The notes beneath the pieces were generated by a model. That model was given only the letters and a program-made list of their open reading frames with translations. It ran no database searches and was not told where the DNA came from. DNA of 64,000 bases, taken from NCBI GenBank assembly GCA_902524805.1, contig CABZES010000007.1:1-64000 (forward strand), in the 5' to 3' direction. This stretch comes from an uncultured SAR86 cluster bacterium. GTDB taxonomy: Bacteria > Pseudomonadota > Gammaproteobacteria > Magnimaribacterales > AG-339-G14. Positions within the stretch are counted from its first letter, which is position 1. Every line of letters begins with the position of its first letter. The position numbers were made by a program, and so were the translations under genes. This document shows, one piece after another, positions 48,904 through 59,892 of the stretch.

Positions 48904-50259
48904 ATGAAGTTTAAAGTTTCAAAAGGTTTGAATATACCGATCAGTGGAAATATAAACCCTGATAAAAAGAATTCTGTTTCTGTAAGAAATGTTGCTCTAT
49001 TAGGAGAGGATTACCATGGTTTGAAACCAACGATGTTGGTGAAAGAAGGCAATGTTGTTATTAAAGGACAGAATTTATTTGAAGATAAAAAAAATCCTGG
49101 AGTAAAGTTCACCTCTCCGGTTTCTGGAAAAATTGTTGAGATAAATAGAGGAGAGCGAAGATCATTCCTTTCTATGGTTATTGAAAAAAATTTAAATAGT
49201 ACTTCAGAAGTTACGTTTGAGTCTTTTCAGGACTCTTCTGAGTTATCTAAAGATTCAGTAGTTAAAAACTTGATAGAGTCAGGAACTTGGACATCATTTA
49301 AAACAAGACCTTTTTCTAAAATTCCAAAAATAGATACAATTCCCGAAGAAATATTTATTTCTTTAATTAGCTCTGATCCTTTGAGCTTAAACCCCGACGA
49401 TTACCTCAATCATAAGGCAGACGATTTTAACTTTGGATTAGAAGTGATTTCATATATTCCAAAAAATTGTGTACATATTTCAACTTCTAGCACTAGTAAC
49501 TTTTCGAAAATTACGTCTGATAAAATTCAATATCATGAGTTTGATGGAATTCATCCTGTTGGATTAGTTGGCACTCAAATTCATAGAATTTCACCGGTAA
49601 GTTTGAACAGAACTGTATGGACAATAAATTATCAAGACGTAGCTATGATAGGAAGACTATTTAAAACAGGATCGCTAGACACAACTAGAATGGTAGCTTT
49701 TTGCGGTCCACAAGTTGAAACCCCATGTCTCATAGAAACTGAAATTGGTGCATCAATATCAGAGGTTTCGGCAGGTAAGACACTTCAAGGAAATAATAGA
49801 TTTATATCAGGATCAGTTTTATGTGGGAGAGAGGCTAATAGTTATACAAATTATTTGGGAAGGTATAACTCACAAATATCAGTTTTAAGAGAGGTTGAAA
49901 AAGATGATAGAGAATTTTTAAATTTTTTAAGACCAGGATTAGAAAAACATTCTGTTCTTCCTGTTTTCTTAACCAAATTAAAAGAAAAATTTTTAAAACT
50001 CAATTATACAACTGCGATGAATGGTGCAGACAGGGCAATAGTTCCTATTGGCATTTTTGAAGATATATTTCCTTATAATATTATGGTTACTCAGCTTCTT
50101 AAAAGCATTGTCATTGGTGATACTGAATTAGCACAAAAACTTGGCATTTTAGAATTAGATGAAGAAGATCTAGCTCTATGTACTTATGCTTGCCCTAGTA
50201 AATATGATTACGGATCCCTCTTAAGAGAAATGTTAACCAAGATAGAGGAGGAAGGTTAA
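48904..50259 (+). CDS. nqrA: Na+-translocating NADH:quinone reductase subunit A
   Basis: MKFKVSKGLNIPISGNI, LKPTMLVKEGNVVIKGQNLFEDKKNPGVKFTSPVSGKI. Confidence 0.95.
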   Translation: MKFKVSKGLNIPISGNINPDKKNSVSVRNVALLGEDYHGLKPTMLVKEGNVVIKGQNLFEDKKNPGVKFTSPVSGKIVEINRGERRSFLSMVIEKNLNSTSEVTFESFQDSSELSKDSVVKNLIESGTWTSFKTRPFSKIPKIDTIPEEIFISLISSDPLSLNPDDYLNHKADDFNFGLEVISYIPKNCVHISTSSTSNFSKITSDKIQYHEFDGIHPVGLVGTQIHRISPVSLNRTVWTINYQDVAMIGRLFKTGSLDTTRMVAFCGPQVETPCLIETEIGASISEVSAGKTLQGNNRFISGSVLCGREANSYTNYLGRYNSQISVLREVEKDDREFLNFLRPGLEKHSVLPVFLTKLKEKFLKLNYTTAMNGADRAIVPIGIFEDIFPYNIMVTQLLKSIVIGDTELAQKLGILELDEEDLALCTYACPSKYDYGSLLREMLTKIEEEG

Positions 50260-50261
50260 TA

Positions 50262-51479
50262 ATGTCAGATCCTCTAAGAAATTTCTTTGATAAAGTAAAG
50301 CCATCTTTTCAAGGCTCAGGAAAATTAGCAAAATATTTTCCTCTTTTCGATGTATTTGAGAACCTTTTTTATTCTTCTGATCGAAAAACCTCAGGACTCA
50401 CTCACATAAGAGACGGCAGCGACATTCAAAGGATCATGGTAGTGGTTTGGTTGGCAACTTTTCCTGCTGCTTTTTTTGGGATGTATAACGTAGGATTCCA
50501 AGCTTTATCGGCATTAGAGGAAATAAACCTCAATGGAGGAGTCTTTGAAACGGACTGGCATTGGCCAATAATTCAACTTGTTTCAGGTTTGAACCCAAAC
50601 AATCTTCTAGATTGCATTAGTTATGGGGCGGTTTATTTCATACCAATTTACTTAGTCACTTTTATTGTCGGAATAGGTTGGGAGATGATTTTTGCTGTCA
50701 TTAGAAAACATGAAATAAGCGAAGGTGCTTTCGTTACAACCATTCTCTTCGCTCTATCTTGCCCACCGGATGCGCCTCTGTGGCAAGTAGCTTTAGGTAT
50801 CAGTGTCGGTTTGGTAATAGGTAAAGAAATATTTGGTGGTACCGGAAAGAATTTTTTAAATCCAGCTTTAACGGGAAGAGCATTTTTATATTTTGCATAC
50901 CCAGCATCATGGTCAGGTGATATGGCTTGGGTGGCAGTCGATGGATATACAGCAGCAACAATGTTAGGAATGTCAGCTCAAGAATCTTATATGAACATGT
51001 CTTATACATGGAGCGATGCTTTTTTAGGTTTCATTCCTGGATCAATCGGCGAAACATCAGTTTTAGCAATATTAATAGGACTGGCTATTTTGCTATACAC
51101 AAAAATAGCTTCATGGAGGATCGTCGCAGGTGTTGTCTTAGGTACAATGTTTACAGCGACGCTATTTAACTTGGCTGGCAGCGATACTAATCCAATGTTT
51201 GCTATTCCTTTTTGGTGGCATATGGTCATGGGTGGTTATATGTTTGGCCTAGTCTTTATGGCAACAGAACCAGTTTCAGGTTCACACACTAACCAAGGAA
51301 GATGGGTTTACGGGTTCGTAATCGGTTTCATGGTAATCATGATTAGAGTTCTTAATCCTGCTTACCCAGAGGGTATGATGCTAGCTATTTTATTTGGAAA
51401 TTTACTTTCTCCTCTCATAGATCATTATTTTGTTTCAAGAAATATTAAACAAAGAGTGAGAGTGCTCAATGCAGAATAA
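50262..51479 (+). CDS. nqrB: Na+-translocating NADH:quinone reductase subunit B
   Basis: HIRDGSDIQRIMVVVWLATFPAAFFGMYNVG, GGTGKNFLNPALTGRAFLYFAYP, DGYTAATML (FMN-Thr). Confidence 0.95.
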   Translation: MSDPLRNFFDKVKPSFQGSGKLAKYFPLFDVFENLFYSSDRKTSGLTHIRDGSDIQRIMVVVWLATFPAAFFGMYNVGFQALSALEEINLNGGVFETDWHWPIIQLVSGLNPNNLLDCISYGAVYFIPIYLVTFIVGIGWEMIFAVIRKHEISEGAFVTTILFALSCPPDAPLWQVALGISVGLVIGKEIFGGTGKNFLNPALTGRAFLYFAYPASWSGDMAWVAVDGYTAATMLGMSAQESYMNMSYTWSDAFLGFIPGSIGETSVLAILIGLAILLYTKIASWRIVAGVVLGTMFTATLFNLAGSDTNPMFAIPFWWHMVMGGYMFGLVFMATEPVSGSHTNQGRWVYGFVIGFMVIMIRVLNPAYPEGMMLAILFGNLLSPLIDHYFVSRNIKQRVRVLNAE

Positions 51480-52245
51480 AGATAGTATTAAAAATACTTT
51501 GTTTATTGGAATTGGACTTTGTCTAATTTGCGCCGCTGTCATTTCAGTTATAGCTGTAGGCTTAAAGGAACTCCAAAAGAGTAATGCTATATTAGATCAA
51601 CAAAAAAAAATTGTTGCAGCAGCAGATTTAAAAGGTTTTTATGGCACCACAGAATCTGCTTTTGACTCTATAGAAGAAAAAATTATTGATATAGAAGAAG
51701 GGCTTATTACTGATATTTCAACCGAAAAATACGATCTTTCTAAGGAATTGAAAGATCCATCTCGCTATATAGCGCTAAGCTCAATAGAGGACATTGCAAC
51801 CATTAAGAAAAGAGAGAATTTTTCAAAAGTGTTCCTTGAATACCGTGAAGACCAATTAAATACTGTGATCCTGCCTGTTAGAGGTTATGGATTGTGGGGA
51901 ATTCTATACGGATATTTAGCAATTTCTAGTGATTTAAATACGATCATCGGTCTCGAATTCTATCAACATAAAGAAACTCCTGGTCTTGGAGCTGAAGTAG
52001 ATAATCCTAAATGGAAGGCTCTTTGGAGAGGGAAAAAGATTTATGACGAAAACGGTGAAATTCTTATTAAAGTTGTAAAGGGAAAAGTGGATAATAACAG
52101 TGATATGTCCACTTATGAGGTAGATGGTTTATCTGGAGCAACTTTAACCAGCAACGGGGTGTCGAACCTATTAGCTTACTGGTTGGGTGATAGTGGTTTC
52201 AAAAAGTTTTTAAATAATTTAAAACAGGAAAATATAAATGGCTAA
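51469..52245 (+). CDS. nqrC: Na+-translocating NADH:quinone reductase subunit C
   Basis: [36 protein letters not shown] (FMN-Thr). Confidence 0.95.
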   Translation: MQNKDSIKNTLFIGIGLCLICAAVISVIAVGLKELQKSNAILDQQKKIVAAADLKGFYGTTESAFDSIEEKIIDIEEGLITDISTEKYDLSKELKDPSRYIALSSIEDIATIKKRENFSKVFLEYREDQLNTVILPVRGYGLWGILYGYLAISSDLNTIIGLEFYQHKETPGLGAEVDNPKWKALWRGKKIYDENGEILIKVVKGKVDNNSDMSTYEVDGLSGATLTSNGVSNLLAYWLGDSGFKKFLNNLKQENING

Positions 52246-52909
52246 GACTTCGGAAGTATTATTATCTCCGATATTCAAAGACAACCCAATTGCTTTGCAA
52301 GTTTTGGGTATTTGTTCTGCTTTGGCAGTAACTAGCAAACTCTATCCAACTTTAATTATGTGTGTCGCCTTAACTGCGACAATTACGTTATCCAATTTTT
52401 TTATTTCACTAATAAGAAACATAGTTCCGAGCAACATAAGAATTATTGTTCAAATGACAATTATTTCTTCTTTAGTAATTATCGTTGATCAGCTTTTGAA
52501 AGCTTATGATTACGAGACGAGTAAAACTCTTTCAGTATTCGTAGGTTTAATAATCACCAATTGTATTGTCATGGGACGTGCTGAAGCTTATGCCATGCAA
52601 AATGGTCCTTATATGAGTATGGTCGATGGGTTTGGAAACGGTTTGGGTTACAGCGTGATTTTGATTATCGTTGGTTCTATAAGAGAGCTAATTGGAAGCG
52701 GACAATTATTAGGGGTACAAATTCTTCCATTAGTCTCTGAAGGTGGATGGTACGTAAGTAATAATTTTTTTCTATTGCCACCAAGCTCTTTTTTGATAAT
52801 TGGATTATTTATATGGTTTTTAAGATCTTGGAAGACTGAACAAGTAGAACCAGCTGAATTTAAAATGAGCAAGAATGCTCCTAAAGAAGTGAAGGCAGAT
52901 CATGCTTGA
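52238..52909 (+). CDS. nqrD: Na+-translocating NADH:quinone reductase subunit D
   Basis: [43 protein letters not shown]. Confidence 0.95.
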   Translation: MAKTSEVLLSPIFKDNPIALQVLGICSALAVTSKLYPTLIMCVALTATITLSNFFISLIRNIVPSNIRIIVQMTIISSLVIIVDQLLKAYDYETSKTLSVFVGLIITNCIVMGRAEAYAMQNGPYMSMVDGFGNGLGYSVILIIVGSIRELIGSGQLLGVQILPLVSEGGWYVSNNFFLLPPSSFLIIGLFIWFLRSWKTEQVEPAEFKMSKNAPKEVKADHA

Positions 52910-53513
52910 GAGTTATTTAAGTATATTTATCAATGCTGTCTTTATAGAGAATATAGCGCTTTCGGTGTTTCTTGGAATGTGCACCTTTATTGCAATCTCA
53001 AAAAAAATAGATGCTGCAATTGGTCTTGGAATAGCTGTCATTGTAATTATTGGAATCACAGTTCCTTTAAATAATTTAATTTATACATACATTCTTAAAG
53101 AAGGCGCATTGGCTTGGTTGGGCTTCCCAGAAGTTTCCTTAGAGTTTGTTGGACTTATAAGTTATATAGGCGTCATAGCGGCTACCGTTCAAATTTTAGA
53201 AATGTTTTTAGATAGATATGTGCCAGTGTTATATAACGCCCTGGGAATTTTTCTACCATTAATTACAGTCAATTGTGCAATTTTGGGCGCGTCATTGTTT
53301 ATGGTCGAGAAGAGTCTAGCTTTTGGAGAAAGTGTTGTTTACGGATTAGGTGCTGGAGTTGGTTGGGCCCTTGCAATTGCTATGCTTGCTGGAATTAGAG
53401 AAAAGCTTAAATACAGCGATATTCCCGACGGTTTACAAGGATTAGGTATTACCTTTATAACTGTTGGTTTGATGTGCTTTGGATTTATGTCTTTTGGGGG
53501 TATAAGTATTTAA
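52902..53513 (+). CDS. nqrE: Na+-translocating NADH:quinone reductase subunit E
   Basis: [55 protein letters not shown]. Confidence 0.95.
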   Translation: MLESYLSIFINAVFIENIALSVFLGMCTFIAISKKIDAAIGLGIAVIVIIGITVPLNNLIYTYILKEGALAWLGFPEVSLEFVGLISYIGVIAATVQILEMFLDRYVPVLYNALGIFLPLITVNCAILGASLFMVEKSLAFGESVVYGLGAGVGWALAIAMLAGIREKLKYSDIPDGLQGLGITFITVGLMCFGFMSFGGISI

Positions 53514-54745
53514 TGGTTGATGTAATTGAAATAGCATTGGGTATCGTAGCATTCACATTAATAGTGAACATGATGATTTTCGTCATTTTGTTTGCTAGAA
53601 CTAGATTAGTTTCTACAGGAGATGTGACAGTTGAGATTAATGGTGACCCTGAAAAAACTATTACAGTACCAGCAGGTGGTAAATTACTTCAAACACTCGC
53701 AGAACAAGATTTATTTTTATCTTCAGCTTGCGGTGGAGGCGGAACTTGTGCGCAATGTAAGTGTCAGGTTTTTGATGGTGGAGGCTCAATTTTAGCGACA
53801 GAAGAAGCACATTTTAATAATAGAGAAAAGAAAGATTTTTGGCGATTGTCATGTCAGGTTCCCGTTAAAAGTGATATGAAAATCACCGTACCTGATGAAG
53901 TTTTTGGAGCCAAAAAATGGGAAACTACTGTCAAATCAAATGAAAATGTTGCCACTTTTATTAAAGAACTAATATTGGAATTACCTGAAGGAGAAGCTGT
54001 CGGCTTTGACGCAGGAGGTTATGTCCAAATGGAAATTCCTGCTTATGAGGCTGATTATAAAAACTTTGAAATTGAAAATGAGTACTTGGAAGACTGGGAA
54101 AAATTTAAAGTTCTTGAAAATAAGTCCATTGTAAAAGAACCTGTAATAAGAGCTTATTCAATGGCAAATTACCCTGAGGAGAAAGGTATTATGAAATTCA
54201 ATATCAGAATTGCTAGTCCTCCTCCAGGAACAGATTTTCCTCCTGGTGAAGCATCATCGTATTTATTCAATTTAAAAAAAGGTGACAAATTAACTATTTT
54301 TGGACCATTTGGAGAATTCATGGCTAAGGATACACAAAATGAAATGGTATTCATTGGCGGTGGAGCAGGTATGGCACCATTGAGATCTCATATCTTTGAC
54401 CAGCTCTTACGATTAGATTCCTCAAGAAAAATATCTTTCTGGTATGGGGCAAGGAGTCTCAAAGAGATGTTTTATGATGAAGAATTTAGAGAACTTGAAC
54501 AAAAATATGAAAATTTCTCTTATCATACTGCTTTATCCGATCCACTTCCGGAAGATAGTTGGAGCGGTTATACAGGTTTCATAAGCCATGTTCTCCATGA
54601 TAATTATTTGGTTAATCACCCAACACCTGAAGATTGCGAGTACTATATGTGCGGACCGCCGATGATGATGGATGCAGCATTCAAAATGCTTGATAGTCTT
54701 GGGGTTGAGCCTGAAAACATCATGTTTGATGATTTCGGTGGCTAA
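53513..54745 (+). CDS. nqrF: Na+-translocating NADH:quinone reductase subunit F
   Basis: [18 protein letters not shown] 2Fe-2S motif, FAD/NAD domain [29 protein letters not shown] overlapping nqrE stop. Confidence 0.95.
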   Translation: MVDVIEIALGIVAFTLIVNMMIFVILFARTRLVSTGDVTVEINGDPEKTITVPAGGKLLQTLAEQDLFLSSACGGGGTCAQCKCQVFDGGGSILATEEAHFNNREKKDFWRLSCQVPVKSDMKITVPDEVFGAKKWETTVKSNENVATFIKELILELPEGEAVGFDAGGYVQMEIPAYEADYKNFEIENEYLEDWEKFKVLENKSIVKEPVIRAYSMANYPEEKGIMKFNIRIASPPPGTDFPPGEASSYLFNLKKGDKLTIFGPFGEFMAKDTQNEMVFIGGGAGMAPLRSHIFDQLLRLDSSRKISFWYGARSLKEMFYDEEFRELEQKYENFSYHTALSDPLPEDSWSGYTGFISHVLHDNYLVNHPTPEDCEYYMCGPPMMMDAAFKMLDSLGVEPENIMFDDFGG

Positions 54746-54747
54746 TA

Positions 54748-55569
54748 ATGCCAAAAACCTTTCTCTTTCTTTTTTTTGGTCTCATCTTCTTAAGTTGTTC
54801 AAACGAGTCTAGCCAAAAAATAATTCAAGGAGAGATTTATGGTACTACTTGGCAGTTAAAGTACTTTTCTGAAAATAAAGAAGTTCCTATAGAAGCAATC
54901 ATTTTAAAGGAGCTGAATAGAATTGATGACCTTTTTTCTCATTATAAAGACGATTCACTGACTTCCCTTATAAATAATAACAAGATTGATTTAAGAGAAG
55001 CAGATGAGGAATGGAAAAAGCTAGATCAACTTGGATGGAATATTCACAGCAAATCAAAAGGTTACTTTAATCATAAAATTACGGGTAATTATGACTTTAA
55101 TTCTTTTGCGAAAGGATATGCTGTTGATAAAGTTTCTGATCTTTTAAAAGCCAATAACATTAATAATTATATGATTGAGATAGGAGGAGAATTAAGGTTT
55201 GAAGGTTTGAACAAATCCAAACCCTGGTCCTTTGCTATAGAAGACCCATCTTTGTCTAAAACTATTCATAAAAAGTTTTCTGTTTTAAGAAATCTATCAA
55301 TCGCATCTTCAGGAAATTACAGAAATCCAGGACATATACTGGATCCAAATACTTCTAAACCTTCCAAGACAAACTTATTAAGTGTCACAGTGATTGATGA
55401 GAACTCAACAACTCTTGCAGATGCCTGGGCTACTGCTCTTTACGCTTCACAAAGCAATGACTGGCTTAATTTGGCTAATCAGAACAACTTAAATGCTTAT
55501 TTTATTTACGGTGAGGAAGAAAAAGTTAAAATTATCACTACATCTAAGTGGTCTGAATTGGTAGAATAA
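54748..55569 (+). CDS. apbE: FAD:protein FMN transferase
   Basis: Lipoprotein signal LSCS, YDFNSFAKGYAVDKVSDLL, EIGGELRFEG, SSGNYRN..HILDP. Confidence 0.93.
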   Translation: MPKTFLFLFFGLIFLSCSNESSQKIIQGEIYGTTWQLKYFSENKEVPIEAIILKELNRIDDLFSHYKDDSLTSLINNNKIDLREADEEWKKLDQLGWNIHSKSKGYFNHKITGNYDFNSFAKGYAVDKVSDLLKANNINNYMIEIGGELRFEGLNKSKPWSFAIEDPSLSKTIHKKFSVLRNLSIASSGNYRNPGHILDPNTSKPSKTNLLSVTVIDENSTTLADAWATALYASQSNDWLNLANQNNLNAYFIYGEEEKVKIITTSKWSELVE

Positions 55570-55573
55570 ACTT

Positions 55574-55732
55574 ATGGCTACAATAGTTTTTGCATTAATA
55601 GTAGTTGCCTTGTCGATCGGAGGCATGGCGATAGGCTTAATTCTAAATAAAAAACCTTTACAGCCTAGCTGCGGAGGAATCTACCTTGAAAAGGGAGATA
55701 CTTGCAGTGTTTGCGGTAAAGTGAAAGATTAG
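55574..55732 (+). CDS. nqrM: Nqr maturation protein NqrM (DUF539 family)
   Basis: Manual translation MATIVFALIVVALSIGGMAIGLILNKKPLQPSCGGIYLEKGDTCSVCGKVKD; SCGG...CSVCG cysteine pattern; directly after apbE; missed by the ORF track length cutoff. Confidence 0.9.
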   Translation: MATIVFALIVVALSIGGMAIGLILNKKPLQPSCGGIYLEKGDTCSVCGKVKD

Positions 55733-57333
55733 AATTGATTCATGGTGTTATCTGCACCACCAGCCTTCAAAGCATTTTCACCAGAGAAGTACTCTTTGTG
55801 AGTGTCGCCAACAGTTGAACCAGCTAAATCCTGATGCTTAACAGAAGACATTTCTCTTCTAATTTCTGCTCTTTGAATTTCTTTTACGTAAGCCAACATA
55901 CCTTTATCTCCAAAATAACCTTCCGATAGAACTGCTGTTCCCAAAGCCGTTTCATGATAAGTAGGCAAAGTAATGAGATGGTGGAATATTCCAGCTTCTC
56001 TGGCCGCATCCTTTTGAAAATCCTGTATTAATTGATCAGCTTCTGCTGCTAACTCACTATCATCAAATTTTACATCCATAAGACCTCTTGGAGCTTTTGC
56101 TGGATCTGGATAATTGCTTACGTCTTTGCCGGCAGCTACCCATTCGCCATAGACCTGTTCTCTAAAAGATAAAGTCCAGTTGAAAGAAGGCGAGTTGTTG
56201 TAAACAAGCTTAGCGCTTGGCTCAGTTTCTCTTATTTTGTTAACCATCTCGGCAATTTGAGCGACATTTGGTTTTTCAGTTTCTATCCAAAGCAGATCCG
56301 CCCCATTTTGAAGACTTGTTATACAGTCTAAAACCACTCGGTCGAAACCAGTACCATTTCTAAACTTATATAATCCATTAGCCAATCTGACAGGCTTTAC
56401 TAAAATACCGTTTTGATGAATCGAAATATCATTTTCATTTAACTGATTTAAATCTTGAATTTCTTCAGTTTCAAGAAAAGAATTGTATTGATCAGCTAAA
56501 TCTCCCGGCTCTTTCGAAACTGGAACCTTTTGAGTAAGGCCAGCACCTAAGGAATCTGTTCTTGCAACAATAATTCCATTTTCAACACCCAATTCTAAAA
56601 AAGCATATCGAACAGCATTTATTTTTGAAAGAAAATCTTCATGCGGTACGGTAACTTTGCCATCTTGGTGACCACATTGTTTTTCATCTGAAACTTGATT
56701 CTCTATTTGAATGCAACACGCACCTGCTTGAATCATTTTTTTAGCCAACAAATAAGTTGCTTCTTCATTTCCAAAACCGGCATCGATGTCAGCAATAATA
56801 GGAACGACATGAGTTTCAAAATTATCTATTCTAGAAATAATTTCATCTGTTTTCGAACCACTCTTGTAAGCTTCATCTAACTCATTGAATAGATGTTGAA
56901 GTTGAACTGAATCGGCTCTTTTTAAAAAAGTATAAATTTCTTTTATTAGATTCGGCACGGTTGTCTTTTCATGCATGCTTTGGTCAGGTAGGGGACCGAA
57001 TTCAGATCTTAATGCTGCAACCATCCAACCACTAAGGTAGACATATGATTTTGCCGTAGTTTTTTGAGATTTTTTTATCTCCATCATCATTTGTTGAGCT
57101 GTAAAACCATGCCAACAACCAAGAGATTGAGTATATTTTGAAGAATCTCCATCATAATCTTTCATGTCAGCATGCATGATATCTGCAGTGTACCTAGCAA
57201 TATCTAAGCCTGAATGAAATCTATTTTGAAGTCTCATTCTTGCGGCACTTTCAGCGTTGATATGCTTAAGAAGATTAGGTTCTTTCTCTCTGAGATCAGT
57301 GTAATGATCTAGCATTTCTTTGTATTTCAACAT
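55729..57333 (-). CDS. aceA: isocitrate lyase
   Basis: IADIDAGFGNEEATYLLAKKMIQAGACCIQIENQVSDEKQCGHQDGKV, KCGH-type signature variant QCGHQDG, TETEKPN; long Pseudomonas-type form. Confidence 0.94.
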   Translation of the reverse strand: MLKYKEMLDHYTDLREKEPNLLKHINAESAARMRLQNRFHSGLDIARYTADIMHADMKDYDGDSSKYTQSLGCWHGFTAQQMMMEIKKSQKTTAKSYVYLSGWMVAALRSEFGPLPDQSMHEKTTVPNLIKEIYTFLKRADSVQLQHLFNELDEAYKSGSKTDEIISRIDNFETHVVPIIADIDAGFGNEEATYLLAKKMIQAGACCIQIENQVSDEKQCGHQDGKVTVPHEDFLSKINAVRYAFLELGVENGIIVARTDSLGAGLTQKVPVSKEPGDLADQYNSFLETEEIQDLNQLNENDISIHQNGILVKPVRLANGLYKFRNGTGFDRVVLDCITSLQNGADLLWIETEKPNVAQIAEMVNKIRETEPSAKLVYNNSPSFNWTLSFREQVYGEWVAAGKDVSNYPDPAKAPRGLMDVKFDDSELAAEADQLIQDFQKDAAREAGIFHHLITLPTYHETALGTAVLSEGYFGDKGMLAYVKEIQRAEIRREMSSVKHQDLAGSTVGDTHKEYFSGENALKAGGADNTMNQF

Positions 57334-57362
57334 GGAGTTCCCTTAAATTGTGTTTGTAAGAT

Positions 57363-58727
57363 TTAAATTTCTTTAGTTAATTTCTCGGCCAAGCCAATAT
57401 ATTTTAATGGAGTTAACTGAGAAAGTTTAGCTTTATCTTTTTCACTTATATCCAAGGTTGCTATGATATCTAAATAGATTTTTTTATCAAACGGTTTTCC
57501 TCTTGAAATCTTTTTAATCAAGTCATAACTATTAGAAATGTTATTTTTTCTCATTATTGTTTGAAGCGGCTCAGCAAGAACTTCCCAGCTATTTTCTAAA
57601 TCCTCTTTAATTTGTTTTTTATTTGCCTCAATTTTAGAAAATCCTTTGAGTAAAGATTTGTATGCTAAATGGGAATATCCAAAAGCAGAGCCCAAATTTC
57701 TTAATGTTGTTGAATCGGATAAATCTCTTTGCAACCTTGAAATTTGAATCTTATCTCTTATAGCTGACGAAATAGAGTTTGAAATAGTTAAGTTTCCTTC
57801 TGCATTTTCAAAATCTATAGGATTTACCTTATGCGGCATAGTTGATGAGCCTACTTCTCCAGTAACAATTAATTGTTTTAAATATCCTTTCGAAATATAC
57901 AACCAACAATCTTTTGATAGGTCTAGGAGAACGTTGTTAAGATTTTCCATTGTCGAAATAATAGTTACCATTTCATCTTTTAATTCGATCTGAGTTGAGT
58001 ACTTGGACCAATTCAAACCAAGGGATTTTACAAACCTTTCGGATAGATATTGCCAATTCACCTTATCATCAGTTATTACATGCGCATTATAATTACCTAC
58101 TGCACCATTAAATTTTCCGCTAGGATTTAAAGATTTTAAAAGATTCAAATGGTATTTAATTCTTTCGTGAAAATTTCCAATTTCCTTACCTAAAGTTGTG
58201 GGTGATGCAGTTTGACCGTGAGTAAAAGATAACATGGATAACTTAGACCACTTTTTAGATTTAGATTTTAAATCTTTCAAAAGCAATGAATTTATTTCTT
58301 TGAATTCGTTGTCTAGATAACCTTTTAGCATTAAATTGTAAGACAAGTTATTGATATCTTCAGAAGTACAAAATAAATGCACAAATTCTGAGTATTTTTT
58401 AAGATTTAGGCTTTCTAACTTTTTTCCAATAAATATTTCTACTGCTTTAACATCATGATTAGTTTTAGCTTCTATTTTTTTTATATGCTCAGCATCTTTT
58501 AAAGAAAACTCATCAATTATTTTTATCAATGAAGTTTCTTTATTTTTAGACAATGCAGGAATAAAACTCAAACTTTTAGTGCGGGACATAAAAATAAGCC
58601 AGTTGATTTCAACAAGAACTCTATTTTTTATTAAGGCAAATTCGCTGAAATATTGTTCTAGATCCCTTAATTTAGTTGCGTATCTTCCATCTAAAGGAGA
58701 GATTGAATTAAGAGTATTTTTCAGCAT
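57363..58727 (-). CDS. purB: adenylosuccinate lyase
   Basis: SPLDGRYATKLRDLEQYFSEFALIKNRVLVEI, GEVGSSTMPHKVNPIDFENAEGN signature. Confidence 0.95.
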   Translation of the reverse strand: MLKNTLNSISPLDGRYATKLRDLEQYFSEFALIKNRVLVEINWLIFMSRTKSLSFIPALSKNKETSLIKIIDEFSLKDAEHIKKIEAKTNHDVKAVEIFIGKKLESLNLKKYSEFVHLFCTSEDINNLSYNLMLKGYLDNEFKEINSLLLKDLKSKSKKWSKLSMLSFTHGQTASPTTLGKEIGNFHERIKYHLNLLKSLNPSGKFNGAVGNYNAHVITDDKVNWQYLSERFVKSLGLNWSKYSTQIELKDEMVTIISTMENLNNVLLDLSKDCWLYISKGYLKQLIVTGEVGSSTMPHKVNPIDFENAEGNLTISNSISSAIRDKIQISRLQRDLSDSTTLRNLGSAFGYSHLAYKSLLKGFSKIEANKKQIKEDLENSWEVLAEPLQTIMRKNNISNSYDLIKKISRGKPFDKKIYLDIIATLDISEKDKAKLSQLTPLKYIGLAEKLTKEI

Positions 58728-58764
58728 GAGAAGCTAATTTATTATACATTAAATCGTCGATACA

Positions 58765-59832
58765 TTATTCAATTTCGCCTCCCCCCAAACAGATATCACC
58801 AGAGTATAAAACTACAGATTGCCCCGGAGTAATCGCACGTTGGGGTACATCAAATTTAACACTCCAGCCATTAGCTGTTTCTTGTAGAGTGCAAGCTTGC
58901 TCTTTTTGTCGGTATCGAATTTTTGCAGTTATATTTTTTAGATTAGGGATAGTTTCAACTAGCCAATTTATTTTTTTAACAGTTAACTCAGATTTAAAAA
59001 GCAAAGGGTGATAATTATCTTGTACAACAGTCAAAGAATTTTTTTGATTGTCTTTAGCTGCGACATACCAGGGTTGTTCTAATGAGCCTTTAATACCCCC
59101 AATTCCAAGACCTTGTCTTTGACCAAGAGTGTAAAAATAAACACCGTTATGTTCACCAATTAAATTTTGGTTTTCATCATAAATATTTCCCTTTTTTACG
59201 GGTAAATAATTAGATAAAAATTCTGGAAATGGTCTTTCTCCAATAAAACAAATGCCGGTGCTATCTTTTTTGTTATGCGTAACCAGATCTCTACGTTTGG
59301 CTATTTCTCTAACTTGGCTTTTTTCTATATCACCAATAGGAAATAAACATTTATTTAGAACCTCTTTATTAATGTCATTTAAGAAGTAAGTTTGATCTTT
59401 CGATTGATCGTGAGACTTTTTTAGTAAACATGAGGGTTCTTTTTGTTCAATTTTACAATAGTGACCAGTGGCAATCTGATCAAAATTATTCTCAATTGCG
59501 TAATCGTAAAAAGCATCGAATTTTATAAATTTGTTGCAAAATATATCTGGATTAGGAGTTTTTCCATTTTTCAAGCTATCTAAAAAATATTTAAAAACTT
59601 TCTCTTTGTATTCTTTTGCAAAGTTGAGTTGAATGAGTTCGATACCCAATTTATCGCAAACTCGAGCAGCATCAAAAAAATCTTCTTTCACACTGCAATA
59701 GGGAGTGCCATCGTCGTCTTCCCAATTTTTCATGAAAGCACCAGTTACTTCAAAACCTTTATCTTTTAAAATTGCTGCAGAAACGGAGGAATCAACCCCT
59801 CCTGAGACGCCAACTAGTACTTTATTTGCCAT
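58765..59832 (-). CDS. mnmA: tRNA-specific 2-thiouridylase
   Basis: VLVGVSGGVDSSVSAAILKDKGFEV, NPDIFCNKFIKFDAF, STGICFIGERPF, TPGQSVVLY. Confidence 0.95.
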   Translation of the reverse strand: MANKVLVGVSGGVDSSVSAAILKDKGFEVTGAFMKNWEDDDGTPYCSVKEDFFDAARVCDKLGIELIQLNFAKEYKEKVFKYFLDSLKNGKTPNPDIFCNKFIKFDAFYDYAIENNFDQIATGHYCKIEQKEPSCLLKKSHDQSKDQTYFLNDINKEVLNKCLFPIGDIEKSQVREIAKRRDLVTHNKKDSTGICFIGERPFPEFLSNYLPVKKGNIYDENQNLIGEHNGVYFYTLGQRQGLGIGGIKGSLEQPWYVAAKDNQKNSLTVVQDNYHPLLFKSELTVKKINWLVETIPNLKNITAKIRYRQKEQACTLQETANGWSVKFDVPQRAITPGQSVVLYSGDICLGGGEIE

Positions 59833-59892
59833 AACTTTGACCTTTAAAAAATGCTATAATTACTAAAAGATTTGCAATTCTAAATCGTTTAT

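Noticed and set aside
50927-51169. Out-of-frame ORF inside nqrB
   Set aside because: Fully embedded in conserved nqrB; no independent evidence.
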